Origin: DAISJI01 sp964559835
Lineage (GTDB): Bacteria; Acidobacteriota; Terriglobia; Terriglobales; Acidobacteriaceae
Direction of reading: 5' to 3'
NCBI GenBank assembly: GCA_964559835.1
Contig: CAZLJE010000026.1
Location: 1-64,000, forward strand
Length of the DNA stretch: 64,000 bases
The translations under genes were made by a program, and so were the position numbers. Positions 25,489 through 33,267 of the stretch are shown one piece after another. Each line of letters opens with the position of its first letter. The first letter of the stretch is position 1. The notes under the pieces are model-generated. The model saw nothing but the letters and a program-made list of their open reading frames with translations. It ran no database searches and was not told where the DNA came from.

Positions 25489-25722
25489 TAGATGCACTAA
25501 CCCCTTCACCAGCCCACAGTTTCGGATTACGTCGTCTGTGAATTCCCCTGCGGAAAACTGGGGTAAATTCTCGAAAACACGTGGATTCAGAGTACGTTCC
25601 ATTCTGGGCCGGATTCTGCCATAATTGGTTGTGCACCCCTACTGGTTCCCAGTCGCTGGCGCAAAGCGCGCGAAATCGGGAGCCGAAGTACCCCCTAAAT
25701 CCAGACAATTCAAGGTGAGGAA
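25489..25722. other. pyrG upstream region
   Basis: About 230 bases. Contains a weak -10-like CATAAT (about 25619) and a CCCC/GGGG hairpin (CCCCTGCGGAAAACTGGGG). GGTGAGGAA precedes the pyrG ATG. No known riboswitch recognised. Confidence 0.4.
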
Positions 25723-27402
25723 ATGGCGGCAAAGTTCATCTTTGTGACCGGCGGTGTTGTGTCTTCCCTCGGCAAGGGCCTGGCGGCGGCCTCGATCGGC
25801 TGCCTGCTCGAAAGCCGCGGCCTCAAGGTCAACATGCAGAAAATGGACCCGTATCTCAACGTCGATCCGGGCACCATGTCGCCGTTCCAGCACGGCGAAG
25901 TCTTCGTCACCGACGACGGCGCGGAGACCGACCTCGATCTCGGACACTACGAGCGCTTCACTCATTCCAAGCTCTCCCGAGACAACAACTGGACCACCGG
26001 CCGCATTTACGAGCAGATCATCGCCAAGGAGCGCCGCGGCGACTATCTCGGCAAGACCGTGCAGGTCATCCCGCACATCACGAACGAGATCAAGGCCGCG
26101 ATGAAGAAAGTCGCGCAAGACGTGGACGTCTGTATCGTGGAGATCGGCGGCACGGTCGGCGACATCGAATCGCTGCCGTTTATCGAGGCCATCCGCCAGA
26201 TGCGCCAGGACCTCGGCCGCGAGAACACGACGTTCGTACACGTAACGCTGGTGCCCTGGATCGGCGCCGCCGGCGAACTCAAGACCAAACCGACGCAGCA
26301 CTCGGTCAAGGAACTGCTCAGCGTCGGGATCCAGCCGGACATCCTGCTCTGCCGCACCGACCGCTTCCTGTCGAAGGACATCAAGGGCAAGATTGCGCTC
26401 TTCTGCAACGTGGAAGAAGAAGCGGTGATCACCGCGATCGACGTTGCCAGCATCTACGAGGTCCCGCTGACCTTCGCGCGCGAGTCGGTCGACAAGCTCG
26501 TCCTGAAGTACCTGCACATGGAAGCGCGCGACCGCGACATGAGCAAGTGGGACGAACTTGTGCGCCGCGTCAATAATCCGAAGGACGAAGTCAACATCGG
26601 GCTTGTCGGTAAGTATGTCGAATACGAAGACTCCTACAAGTCTCTGAAAGAGGCGCTCGTCCACGGCGCGCTGGCGCACAACCTCAAGCTCAACGTGAGC
26701 TGGATCGAAGCCGAGGGGCTGGAGACGAAAGACCGCGAATACGAAGCGCAGCTCGCCGATTACGACGGTATCCTCGTGCCCGGCGGCTTCGGCAAACGCG
26801 GTATCGCCGGAATGCTGAACGGTATCCGCTACGCGCGCGAGCACAAAGTCCCGTACTTCGGGATTTGCCTTGGCATGCAGACCGCGTGCATTGAATTTGC
26901 TCGCAACGTCGTCGGCCTGGAAGGCGCGAACTCCAGCGAGTTCGATCCCGCAACGTCGCACCGGATCATCTACAAGCTGCGCGAACTGCGCGGCGTCGAG
27001 GAACTGGGCGGCACGATGCGCCTGGGCGCGTGGGCATGCAAGCTTGAACCCGGATCGCACGCCGCCGAGGCATACGGCGCGACCGAGATCAGCGAGCGCC
27101 ACCGTCACCGCTACGAATTCAACCGCGAGTACGAGGAGCAATTGACCGCGGCCGGGCTGAAGATCACGGGCTCCACACCGGACGGAACTTACGTCGAGAT
27201 CGTAGAGCTGGCGAAGGAAGACCATCCGTACTTCCTCGGCTGCCAGTTCCATCCTGAATTCAAGTCGAAGCCGCTCGAGCCGCACCCGCTATTCACGGCG
27301 TTCATCAAGGCCGCGTACGAGAACCGGCAGAAGCGCCTGGCGGAGAGGGCCGCGAACGAAGTGGAGATGTTCTTAAGGCCTGAGAAAGTGACGAGAAGTT
27401 AG
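25723..27402 (+). CDS. pyrG: CTP synthase
   Basis: Amidates UTP to CTP using ATP and glutamine. 559 residues, usual length. The N-terminal synthetase domain begins MAAKFIFVTGGVVSSLGKGL (P-loop-like) with KMDPYLNVDPGTMSPFQHGE. The C-terminal class I glutamine amidotransferase has VPGGFGKRG, nucleophile FGICLGMQ and QFHPEF. GGTGAGGAA precedes the ATG. Confidence 0.98.
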   Translation: MAAKFIFVTGGVVSSLGKGLAAASIGCLLESRGLKVNMQKMDPYLNVDPGTMSPFQHGEVFVTDDGAETDLDLGHYERFTHSKLSRDNNWTTGRIYEQIIAKERRGDYLGKTVQVIPHITNEIKAAMKKVAQDVDVCIVEIGGTVGDIESLPFIEAIRQMRQDLGRENTTFVHVTLVPWIGAAGELKTKPTQHSVKELLSVGIQPDILLCRTDRFLSKDIKGKIALFCNVEEEAVITAIDVASIYEVPLTFARESVDKLVLKYLHMEARDRDMSKWDELVRRVNNPKDEVNIGLVGKYVEYEDSYKSLKEALVHGALAHNLKLNVSWIEAEGLETKDREYEAQLADYDGILVPGGFGKRGIAGMLNGIRYAREHKVPYFGICLGMQTACIEFARNVVGLEGANSSEFDPATSHRIIYKLRELRGVEELGGTMRLGAWACKLEPGSHAAEAYGATEISERHRHRYEFNREYEEQLTAAGLKITGSTPDGTYVEIVELAKEDHPYFLGCQFHPEFKSKPLEPHPLFTAFIKAAYENRQKRLAERAANEVEMFLRPEKVTRS

Positions 27403-27448
27403 TCCTTTTCGAAACATACAGATACAATCCGCCTGCAATCAGCGGCTA

Positions 27449-28315
27449 ATGCTTTCTTCGTTCAAACTCGACAACTTCACCGTCGGCGACGGCTCGCTTT
27501 TTCTCATCGCCGGGCCCTGCGTCATCGAGTCGGAAGAGCACGCGCTGAAGATGGCCGAATGCATCGCGGGAGTCTGCAAGGCGATGGGCGTGCCCTACAT
27601 CTTCAAAGCCAGCTACGACAAGGCGAACCGCACTTCCCTTTCGAGCTTCCGCGGCCCGGGCCTGAAAGACGGCGTCCGCATCCTGCGTAAGATCAAAGAC
27701 ACGGTACACGTGCCCGTGCTGACCGACGTCCACGACGCGCACGATGTCGCCGAAGTCGCAGACGCTGTCGACGTCCTGCAGATTCCCGCGTTCCTCTGCC
27801 GCCAGACCGACCTGCTCATTGCCGCCGCGAGATCCGGCAAGGTCGTCAACATCAAGAAGGGACAGTTCGTCGCGCCCGCCGACATGAAGCACGCCGTGAA
27901 CAAAGTCCGCGAGTCCGGGAACCAGCGCATCGTGCTGACCGAACGCGGGTCATCGTTCGGCTACAACAATCTTGTCGTCGACATGCGCTCGCTGGCCATC
28001 ATGCGACAGTTCGCGCCCGTGGTCTTCGATGCGACCCACTCGGTGCAGTTGCCGTCCGCGGGTAACGCGGGCGTCTCGCCTGCCACGCAGAAATCCGAGG
28101 CTGTCCAGTCCGGCGGCCAACCCGAATTCATCCCCATCCTTTCGCGCGCGGCAGTAGCGGCGGGCATCGACGGCATGTTCATGGAAGTCCACGACAATCC
28201 CGCTGAAGCCAAGTCCGACGGCGCCAACGCTCTCGACCTGAAGTGGCTGCGCCCGGTTCTGACCGAACTTCTCGCCGTGCACAACGCGGTACGACAATCG
28301 AAGACCCAGAATTGA
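27449..28315 (+). CDS. kdsA: 3-deoxy-D-manno-octulosonate 8-phosphate synthase, metal-dependent type, with in-frame repeat insertion
   Basis: Condenses arabinose 5-phosphate and PEP to Kdo8P for lipid A-core. 288 residues. FLIAGPCVIESE with Cys24, His197 (DATHSVQ), Glu246 (FMEVH) and Asp257 form the metal site of the class II enzyme. Between VQL and SGGQPEF the usual short loop (about LPGG...SGG) is replaced by a longer one containing GNAGVSPATQKSEA, about 12 residues extra. This is a translated copy of the dispersed palindromic element seen at 48441 and 38506. The loop corresponds to the active-site L7 loop of Aquifex KdsA. Followed three bases later by a thioredoxin-fold gene. Confidence 0.95.
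   Translation: MLSSFKLDNFTVGDGSLFLIAGPCVIESEEHALKMAECIAGVCKAMGVPYIFKASYDKANRTSLSSFRGPGLKDGVRILRKIKDTVHVPVLTDVHDAHDVAEVADAVDVLQIPAFLCRQTDLLIAAARSGKVVNIKKGQFVAPADMKHAVNKVRESGNQRIVLTERGSSFGYNNLVVDMRSLAIMRQFAPVVFDATHSVQLPSAGNAGVSPATQKSEAVQSGGQPEFIPILSRAAVAAGIDGMFMEVHDNPAEAKSDGANALDLKWLRPVLTELLAVHNAVRQSKTQN
28061..28090 (+). repeat. Palindromic element (GGCGTCTCGCC core) inside kdsA
   Basis: TAACGCGGGCGTCTCGCCTG then CCACG (28063-28087) matches the spacer copy at 48441-48465 except for one base. The hairpin GCGGGCG-TCT-CGCCTGC lies at 28067-28083. Read in frame it gives GNAGVSPATQ. Confidence 0.85.
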
Positions 28316-28318
28316 TCC

Positions 28319-29194
28319 ATGCGTCGAATCTTTTCTATCCTGTTGCTCTCGTCTACGCTGCTCGCCCAGCAGTCAGTCCCGGCAGCGGTATCGCGGGTTG
28401 TCGACCAATGGAAGTCGGCGATCTCGACCGGCGACTCGGCCACGCTGCACGGTCTTTACTCCACGAACCCGCCGGGATACGTCGTCGGGGCGGACGGCAA
28501 GCAGCAACTGCCCATCGCCGACGAGAGCAGCTTTTGGCAAAAGACGCGCACCTCGGGGATGCAGGACGTCCAAGTCACAGTGCGCAACGCGGAAGCGAAG
28601 CAGGGTGCTGAACTGGTGAACCTGCTGCTATCGTTCCGCACGCATACGGCGCACGGAACGCGCACGCGCTACGTGATCGAGCAACAGGCGTGGATCCCGC
28701 AACTGGGCTCCTGGCGGATGGTGGCGAGCACACACACCGACGTGCTGAAGATCCGTCCACCGGAGAAACTCAACCCGAAGCTCTATCCCGCCCCAGCGCT
28801 TGCGACCGACGAGATCCAGGACGCCATCCGGATGGCAAATATCTCGGGCAAGCGCATCCTCGTCGTGTTCGGCGGCAATTGGTGCTACGACTGCCACGTG
28901 CTGGATGCCGCGATGCATGAGCCGGAGCTGTTGCCAGTAGTCGACAACAATTTCATCGTCGTGCACGTGAACATCGGCGACGACGGCAAGCAGAACGCTG
29001 GACTGGCAACCAAGTACGGTATTCCACTGGAGAAGGGTGTCCCGGCAGTCGCGGTGTTGGGCCGCGATGGAAAGTTATTGTTCAGCGATAAGACTGCCGA
29101 GTTCGAGAAGGCGCGCTCGATGGACCCCGACGACGTCGCGGCATTCCTGAACAAGTGGAAACCGGGAAGCGCCTCGGGATCACGGCCTCGGTAA
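28319..29194 (+). CDS. Secreted thioredoxin-fold protein with N-terminal SnoaL/DUF4440-like domain
   Basis: 291 residues. Short signal peptide (MRRIFSILLLSSTLLAQQ). Residues about 20-145 look like a SnoaL/DUF4440 cone (AVSRVVDQWKSAISTGDSAT, GSWRMVASTHTDVLK). Residues 160-285 are a thioredoxin-like domain with WCYDC (Cys189, Cys192) and a cis-Pro-type GVPAVAVL. Likely a periplasmic disulfide protein of the thioredoxin_7 type. Lies three bases after kdsA in the same operon. Confidence 0.85.
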   Translation: MRRIFSILLLSSTLLAQQSVPAAVSRVVDQWKSAISTGDSATLHGLYSTNPPGYVVGADGKQQLPIADESSFWQKTRTSGMQDVQVTVRNAEAKQGAELVNLLLSFRTHTAHGTRTRYVIEQQAWIPQLGSWRMVASTHTDVLKIRPPEKLNPKLYPAPALATDEIQDAIRMANISGKRILVVFGGNWCYDCHVLDAAMHEPELLPVVDNNFIVVHVNIGDDGKQNAGLATKYGIPLEKGVPAVAVLGRDGKLLFSDKTAEFEKARSMDPDDVAAFLNKWKPGSASGSRPR

Positions 29195-29270
29195 GGTCGC
29201 GTCTGCCTCGCTCCGGCCCTGCTGGAACGCGCAATACCGGCGCGGCGCCAACGAAGGCGCTGAGCTACGG

Positions 29271-30449
29271 CTAAAGCGCAACCACCTGCTCAATGAGCGA
29301 GTCTTTCGCCAGACGTTCGATCTTCCCCTGCGCGTCCCGGCGATAAACCGCGCTACCGTTGGAATACAGCACCGATCCGTCACCGGACAAATCAAAGTGC
29401 AACACGCCGGTCTGCAGGATTTCGCGTGTCCCCTGCGCGTCGTGCCGCACGAGTTCCCACGATTTCGGCACGAGCGCGGGCGCATCCTCGTGCGGCGCCT
29501 GGCGCGCAGCCTTCCGCGCGTCAATCAGATTCCCCCAAACCATCATGCGTCCGATGTCGGCGTCTCGCTGCGCCGCTCCTCCGGCATTGGTCAGGCCCTT
29601 GCCCGTGTACATCATGCTGAAGAAATTCAGGTAATGAAACACGGCAAACAAGAGGCGGAAGGGCAGCAGCGCGAAATCGAGCAGCGCGCGCAGGAAGCCG
29701 GTCTTTTGCACCGGCGGCTCGTATGGGCGACGGATGTAGTAGAGAGAACCGTCCGGCGACATCTGCGGCCCGAGCAGGTCATGCCCCGGGTCTTCGGCAA
29801 TCGTTTCCAGTTGTCCCGATTGAATGTAGAGCTTGTGTACGGCAAACGGCCCGCGTCCCATGGCAATTCCCGCCTGGTTGCGCGCGATCCCCGCCGACTG
29901 GAACAGCAGCGCGGACGCTTCGCCGGGTATCCAGCGCGGCGCCATGTCCTGCGTGTCGCCTTGCGTTATCTCGGCCATCTCGGAGCCGTCGGCGCGCAGG
30001 ACGGCGATGCTGCTGGTGCCGTTTCGATGATTACAGACGCACGCCACGCGCTCGGTTCCCGCGGCGACTTGGCTGACTTGGTAATCGTTCGTATGGAACA
30101 GGCGCTGCTCGCCCTCATCGCGTACGGCGAAGAGGCCCGCGATCTCGGGGGTATTCAGGGTGTAGAACAGCTCGCCGGGACGGCAGCCGCGCGCCAGGCC
30201 GGAGATGCGGATGGGCATCTCGGCCGGATCGGGTTTAGCGCCGCCCCACAGCGTTCCGCCGCGCATGAACTGCGCGCCAGTACCGGCGGTCTTCCACTCG
30301 TTTCGGCGTTGCAGCTCGAGCATGCGGCTGCGCACCGACTGTCCGAACTGGCTATCGACGACCCGAACAGGCGCATCGCCTCGCCGCACGTGCAGCTTGC
30401 CGCCGGCTAGATAAGCGAAATCGCACGTCGATTGGGCTGCTTCCGGCAT
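29271..30449 (-). CDS. Beta-propeller (TolB/WD40-like) protein with membrane segment
   Basis: 392 residues. Repeated blade motifs: GELFYTLNTPEIAGLFAV, SSIAVLRADGSEMAEITQGD, PQMSPDGSLYYIRRPYEPP and VLHFDLSGDGSVLYSNGSAV. A hydrophobic stretch FLRALLDFALLPFRLLFAVF interrupts the propeller at about residue 251, possibly a membrane-associated helix. No signal peptide, so cytoplasmic face is likely. Family not recognised further. Confidence 0.65.
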   Translation of the reverse strand: MPEAAQSTCDFAYLAGGKLHVRRGDAPVRVVDSQFGQSVRSRMLELQRRNEWKTAGTGAQFMRGGTLWGGAKPDPAEMPIRISGLARGCRPGELFYTLNTPEIAGLFAVRDEGEQRLFHTNDYQVSQVAAGTERVACVCNHRNGTSSIAVLRADGSEMAEITQGDTQDMAPRWIPGEASALLFQSAGIARNQAGIAMGRGPFAVHKLYIQSGQLETIAEDPGHDLLGPQMSPDGSLYYIRRPYEPPVQKTGFLRALLDFALLPFRLLFAVFHYLNFFSMMYTGKGLTNAGGAAQRDADIGRMMVWGNLIDARKAARQAPHEDAPALVPKSWELVRHDAQGTREILQTGVLHFDLSGDGSVLYSNGSAVYRRDAQGKIERLAKDSLIEQVVAL

Positions 30450-30535
30450 ACGTCGCGCTTACTGTACATCGGGTGCGATACGCCTGCGTAGTTACTAATG
30501 GAACCCCGCGATTCTGGTACCATCGCATTTCCAAA

Positions 30536-31501
30536 ATGAACCGCATTGGCGAAAACGTGGTGCGCATCGAGGCGGAAGCGCTGCGCGCGCTGGCGGACCG
30601 GATTGCCGGGCCGATGGCGACGGCATTTGCCGTCGCCGTTCAGTGCCTCATCTCTTGCGGCGGACGAGTCGTCGTCACCGGCATGGGCAAAAGCGGGCTG
30701 GTCGCGCGCAAGATCGCGGCCACGCTATCGTCCACCGGCACCCCTGCGCTTTTTCTCCATCCCGCGGAAGCCGTGCACGGCGACCTCGGCATGATCGTCC
30801 GCGGCGATGTCGTGTTGGCGCTTTCGCAGAGCGGCGAGACCGACGAGATCATCGACCTGCTCGACACCATGAAGCGGTTGGACGTGAAGCTGGTCGCGAT
30901 GACCGGCGAGCTGCGCTCCACGCTAGCGCAGGTTGCCGACGTCGCGCTCGATTGCTCGGTCGCTAAGGAAGCTTGTTCCCTCGGACTCGCCCCGACCGCC
31001 TCGACGACGACCATGCTCGCGCTCGGTGACGCACTCGCCGTCACCATCGCCGAGAAGCGCGGTTTCAAAGAAGAGGATTTTGCCGACCTGCACCCCGGCG
31101 GCAAGTTGGGAAAAAAGCTGGCGCGGGTCGAGAAGCTGATGCACACGGGTGACGCGCTGCCGCGGGTCGCGCCCGATACTGTTATGCCCGACGTGATCTA
31201 CGAGATGTCGCGCAAGAAACTAGGCATGACGGCCGTAGTCGAGGGCGAGAAACTGGTGGGCGTGCTCAGTGACGGCGACTTGCGACGCCTGTTGGAACAC
31301 GAAGGCAAGAACGCGCTCGACCTCAAGGCCGGCCAGTGCATGACGCGCAACCCACAGACGATCGCGCCCCACGCCCTCGCCACCGCCGCCCTGAACCTGA
31401 TGGAGCAGCGCAAGATCACGTCGCTCGTGGTCGTCGACGACGAACGAAAGCTTCTCGGGGTCATCCACCTGCATGATCTGTGGGGAACGGAGATGATGTA
31501 A
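30536..31501 (+). CDS. kdsD: Arabinose 5-phosphate isomerase (KpsF/GutQ family)
   Basis: Converts ribulose 5-phosphate to arabinose 5-phosphate, the KdsA substrate. 321 residues from ATG 30536. SIS domain about 35-175 (VVVTGMGKSGLVARKIAATL; ALSQSGETDEII; TASTTTMLALGDALA), then two CBS domains (about 205-318). Full family length. Followed by kdsC after an inverted-repeat spacer. Confidence 0.96.
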   Translation: MNRIGENVVRIEAEALRALADRIAGPMATAFAVAVQCLISCGGRVVVTGMGKSGLVARKIAATLSSTGTPALFLHPAEAVHGDLGMIVRGDVVLALSQSGETDEIIDLLDTMKRLDVKLVAMTGELRSTLAQVADVALDCSVAKEACSLGLAPTASTTTMLALGDALAVTIAEKRGFKEEDFADLHPGGKLGKKLARVEKLMHTGDALPRVAPDTVMPDVIYEMSRKKLGMTAVVEGEKLVGVLSDGDLRRLLEHEGKNALDLKAGQCMTRNPQTIAPHALATAALNLMEQRKITSLVVVDDERKLLGVIHLHDLWGTEMM

Positions 31502-31503
31502 GG

Positions 31504-31567
31504 CAGGTTTCATCAGGCTCAGGTGTCAGGAACTTGCTTTTGCCTGAAACCTGACACCTGAAACCTG
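31504..31567. repeat. Inverted word repeat in kdsD-kdsC spacer
   Basis: Perfect CAGGTGTCAGG (31520-31530) / CCTGACACCTG (31550-31560) plus outer CAGGTTTCA (31504) / TGAAACCTG (31559-31567). The CAGGT.TCAGG word is stuttered. Begins two bases after the kdsD stop. Confidence 0.85.
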
Positions 31568-31589
31568 ATGCCGCATTTACAATCCCGCC

Positions 31590-32222
31590 ATGTCCGACGA
31601 ACGCGCTAAGAAAATCAAACTGATCATTTTCGATGTCGACGGCGTCATGACCGACGGCACCATCTGGCTCTTTCCTGCTCCGGCGGGCGCCCAGCGCAGC
31701 ACGGCCGGACACGCCGAGAAGATGGCGGGCGAGGGCGGCTACGCGATCCACAGCGACAGCGTCATCGAAGCTAAGGGTTTTAACGCGCATGACGGCACCG
31801 GCTTTTCACTGGCGCGACTCGGAGGACTGAAGACCGGTCTGATCACGAAGCGCATCTCCGAGACCGTCGCCCTGCGCGCGCGCGACCTGAAGATGGACTA
31901 CGCCTACCAGGGGATCGCCGATAAGAATGCTGTTTTCCAGGAGATCCTTGGGAAGGAAGGCATCACCGCCGAGGAGGTCTGCTACGTCGGCGACGACATC
32001 ATCGACCTGCCGGTGATGCGGCGGTGCGGATTGGCCATTGCAGTGCCGAACGGGCGCAAGGAAGTCACGTCGATGGCGCATTGGGTGACGCCGAATCCAG
32101 GGGGACACGGCGCGGTTCGCGACGCCATTGAATACATCCTGCGGGCGCAAGGGACGCTGGAGAGCGTGATGGAAGATTACATCGCAGCAAGATCAAAAGA
32201 AGAGTCACCGCGGCAGCAATAA
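31590..32222 (+). CDS. kdsC: Kdo-8-phosphate phosphatase (HAD family)
   Basis: Removes phosphate from Kdo8P. 210 residues. Catalytic IIFDVDGVMTDG (Asp15, Asp17), then GLITKRISETV (Thr/Lys region) and YVGDDIIDLPVMRRCGLAIA (acidic motif). Compared with E. coli KdsC it has about 30 extra residues between TIWL and KGFNAHDG (FPAPAGAQRSTAGHAEKMAG...), which I believe is common in this phylum. Completes Kdo synthesis with kdsA and kdsD. Confidence 0.95.
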   Translation: MSDERAKKIKLIIFDVDGVMTDGTIWLFPAPAGAQRSTAGHAEKMAGEGGYAIHSDSVIEAKGFNAHDGTGFSLARLGGLKTGLITKRISETVALRARDLKMDYAYQGIADKNAVFQEILGKEGITAEEVCYVGDDIIDLPVMRRCGLAIAVPNGRKEVTSMAHWVTPNPGGHGAVRDAIEYILRAQGTLESVMEDYIAARSKEESPRQQ

Positions 32223-32225
32223 AAA

Positions 32226-32273
32226 ACCCACTGAGCGCTCCGCTTGGGGCGTGCTGAATGAGCGCTCAGTGGG
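32226..32273 (-). terminator. Rho-independent terminator on the minus strand
   Basis: Perfect 13-bp stem CCCACTGAGCGCT (32227-32239) / AGCGCTCAGTGGG (32261-32273); read on the minus strand the stem is followed by TTTTTTATTG. Lies immediately after kdsC, whose stop abuts the A-run. Confidence 0.75.
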
Positions 32274-32433
32274 CCACCGTTTCCCCTTACTCACCTGTTG
32301 TGTGCTTTCAGGAGGCACTAGTTTAGACGCGGAAAAACGGAAAAAGTTCCGCCGTTCGACAAAAAAATATAGTCGCGGGACGATATAAATATATCGTAAA
32401 GACGATACAAAAATGCTGTAAGGACAACACGTT
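32274..32433 (-). other. AT-rich spacer, possible small RNA or leader region
   Basis: Markedly lower GC than its surroundings. Contains ACGATATAAATATATCGT palindrome (32380 region) and repeated ATCGT. On the minus strand TTGTAT and TATATC are spaced about 17 bases, promoter-like, pointing to the terminator at 32226-32273. A transcript of about 150 bases is possible; no known RNA family recognised. Confidence 0.3.
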
Positions 32434-33222
32434 TTACTGGGGAATGGCAACCGGCTTGCTAGCCATCAGCTCGCCGAAACGCTTGTCTTTCCGCACGGCC
32501 ACGAATTCCTTGTCTTTGTAAACTCCGTCGATTCCCGTGTACCCGTCTTCCATCGCCTTGCGCAGATAATCGAGCGACCGGTCCAGGTCTCCCGATTGGG
32601 CAAACATCTTGGCCAGCAAATAGGAATATTCAGCCCGGTCCGACGGCGACGACATCTGCACCACCACTCCGGTCTTTGAGTTCCGTTCGAACACGGTGGG
32701 GTCGAGCTGGTAGGCGCGCTGGTACTCGGCCATGGCGCGGCTCAGCTCTTTCTTGGAAAAATATGCCGCCGCAAGGTTGCTGTGGAAAGCCGCCGCCACC
32801 TCGCGCAGGTCGATCGCTTTCTTGTAGTACTTGATCGCCTTCGAGTATTTCTTGCGGCGGTAATAAGTCACGCCCAGATTGTTGACCGCATCGGCGTACG
32901 TCTTATCGAGCTTGATCGATTTTTCAAAGCTCTTGCGCGCCTCGTCATCGCGACTCATCTGGAGCAGCGTGATCCCCATCTTGTTGTACGTGATCGGGGA
33001 ACCCTGTTTGGCGATTGCGGCACGGTAGTAGTCGAGCGCGTCGAGATAATCTTTCTCGACGTGCAGCACTTCAGCACGTTGCACAAGTTCCGCGGCGGTC
33101 GCTGTAGGCGAGGGTTTAGGGACTCGCGCGCTGGTTACGTCCTGCGCATCGGGCTGCTGTGCTGTCGCACACACACATGTCAGGATGAGGACGGATACGA
33201 TCGTTGCCAGACGACGGTTCAT
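32434..33222 (-). CDS. Secreted TPR-repeat protein
   Basis: 262 residues with a signal peptide (MNRRLATIVSVLILTCVCAT AQ-type). Four or so TPR units (YLDALDYYRAAIAKQGSPIT, DEARKSFEKSIKLDKTYADA, YSKAIKYYKKAIDLREVAAA, LSRAMAEYQRAYQLDPTVFE), then a degenerate unit (GDLDRSLDYLRKAMEDGY). Lies 45 bases after the class A PBP gene in the same direction, so may scaffold envelope synthesis proteins. Confidence 0.85.
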   Translation of the reverse strand: MNRRLATIVSVLILTCVCATAQQPDAQDVTSARVPKPSPTATAAELVQRAEVLHVEKDYLDALDYYRAAIAKQGSPITYNKMGITLLQMSRDDEARKSFEKSIKLDKTYADAVNNLGVTYYRRKKYSKAIKYYKKAIDLREVAAAFHSNLAAAYFSKKELSRAMAEYQRAYQLDPTVFERNSKTGVVVQMSSPSDRAEYSYLLAKMFAQSGDLDRSLDYLRKAMEDGYTGIDGVYKDKEFVAVRKDKRFGELMASKPVAIPQ

Positions 33223-33267
33223 GACTAAAACCTCCGTCCGGCCTCTGGGGCTGCCGCGATCAGCCCG

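Noticed and set aside
25639..27285. Long minus-strand ORF over pyrG
   Set aside because: It is the antisense shadow of pyrG in GC-rich code; the composition is arginine/aspartate-rich with no known motif.
31669..31770. KdsC insert as a mobile element
   Set aside because: It has no palindrome or repeat copy elsewhere in the window, and similar insert appears usual in this phylum as far as I recall.
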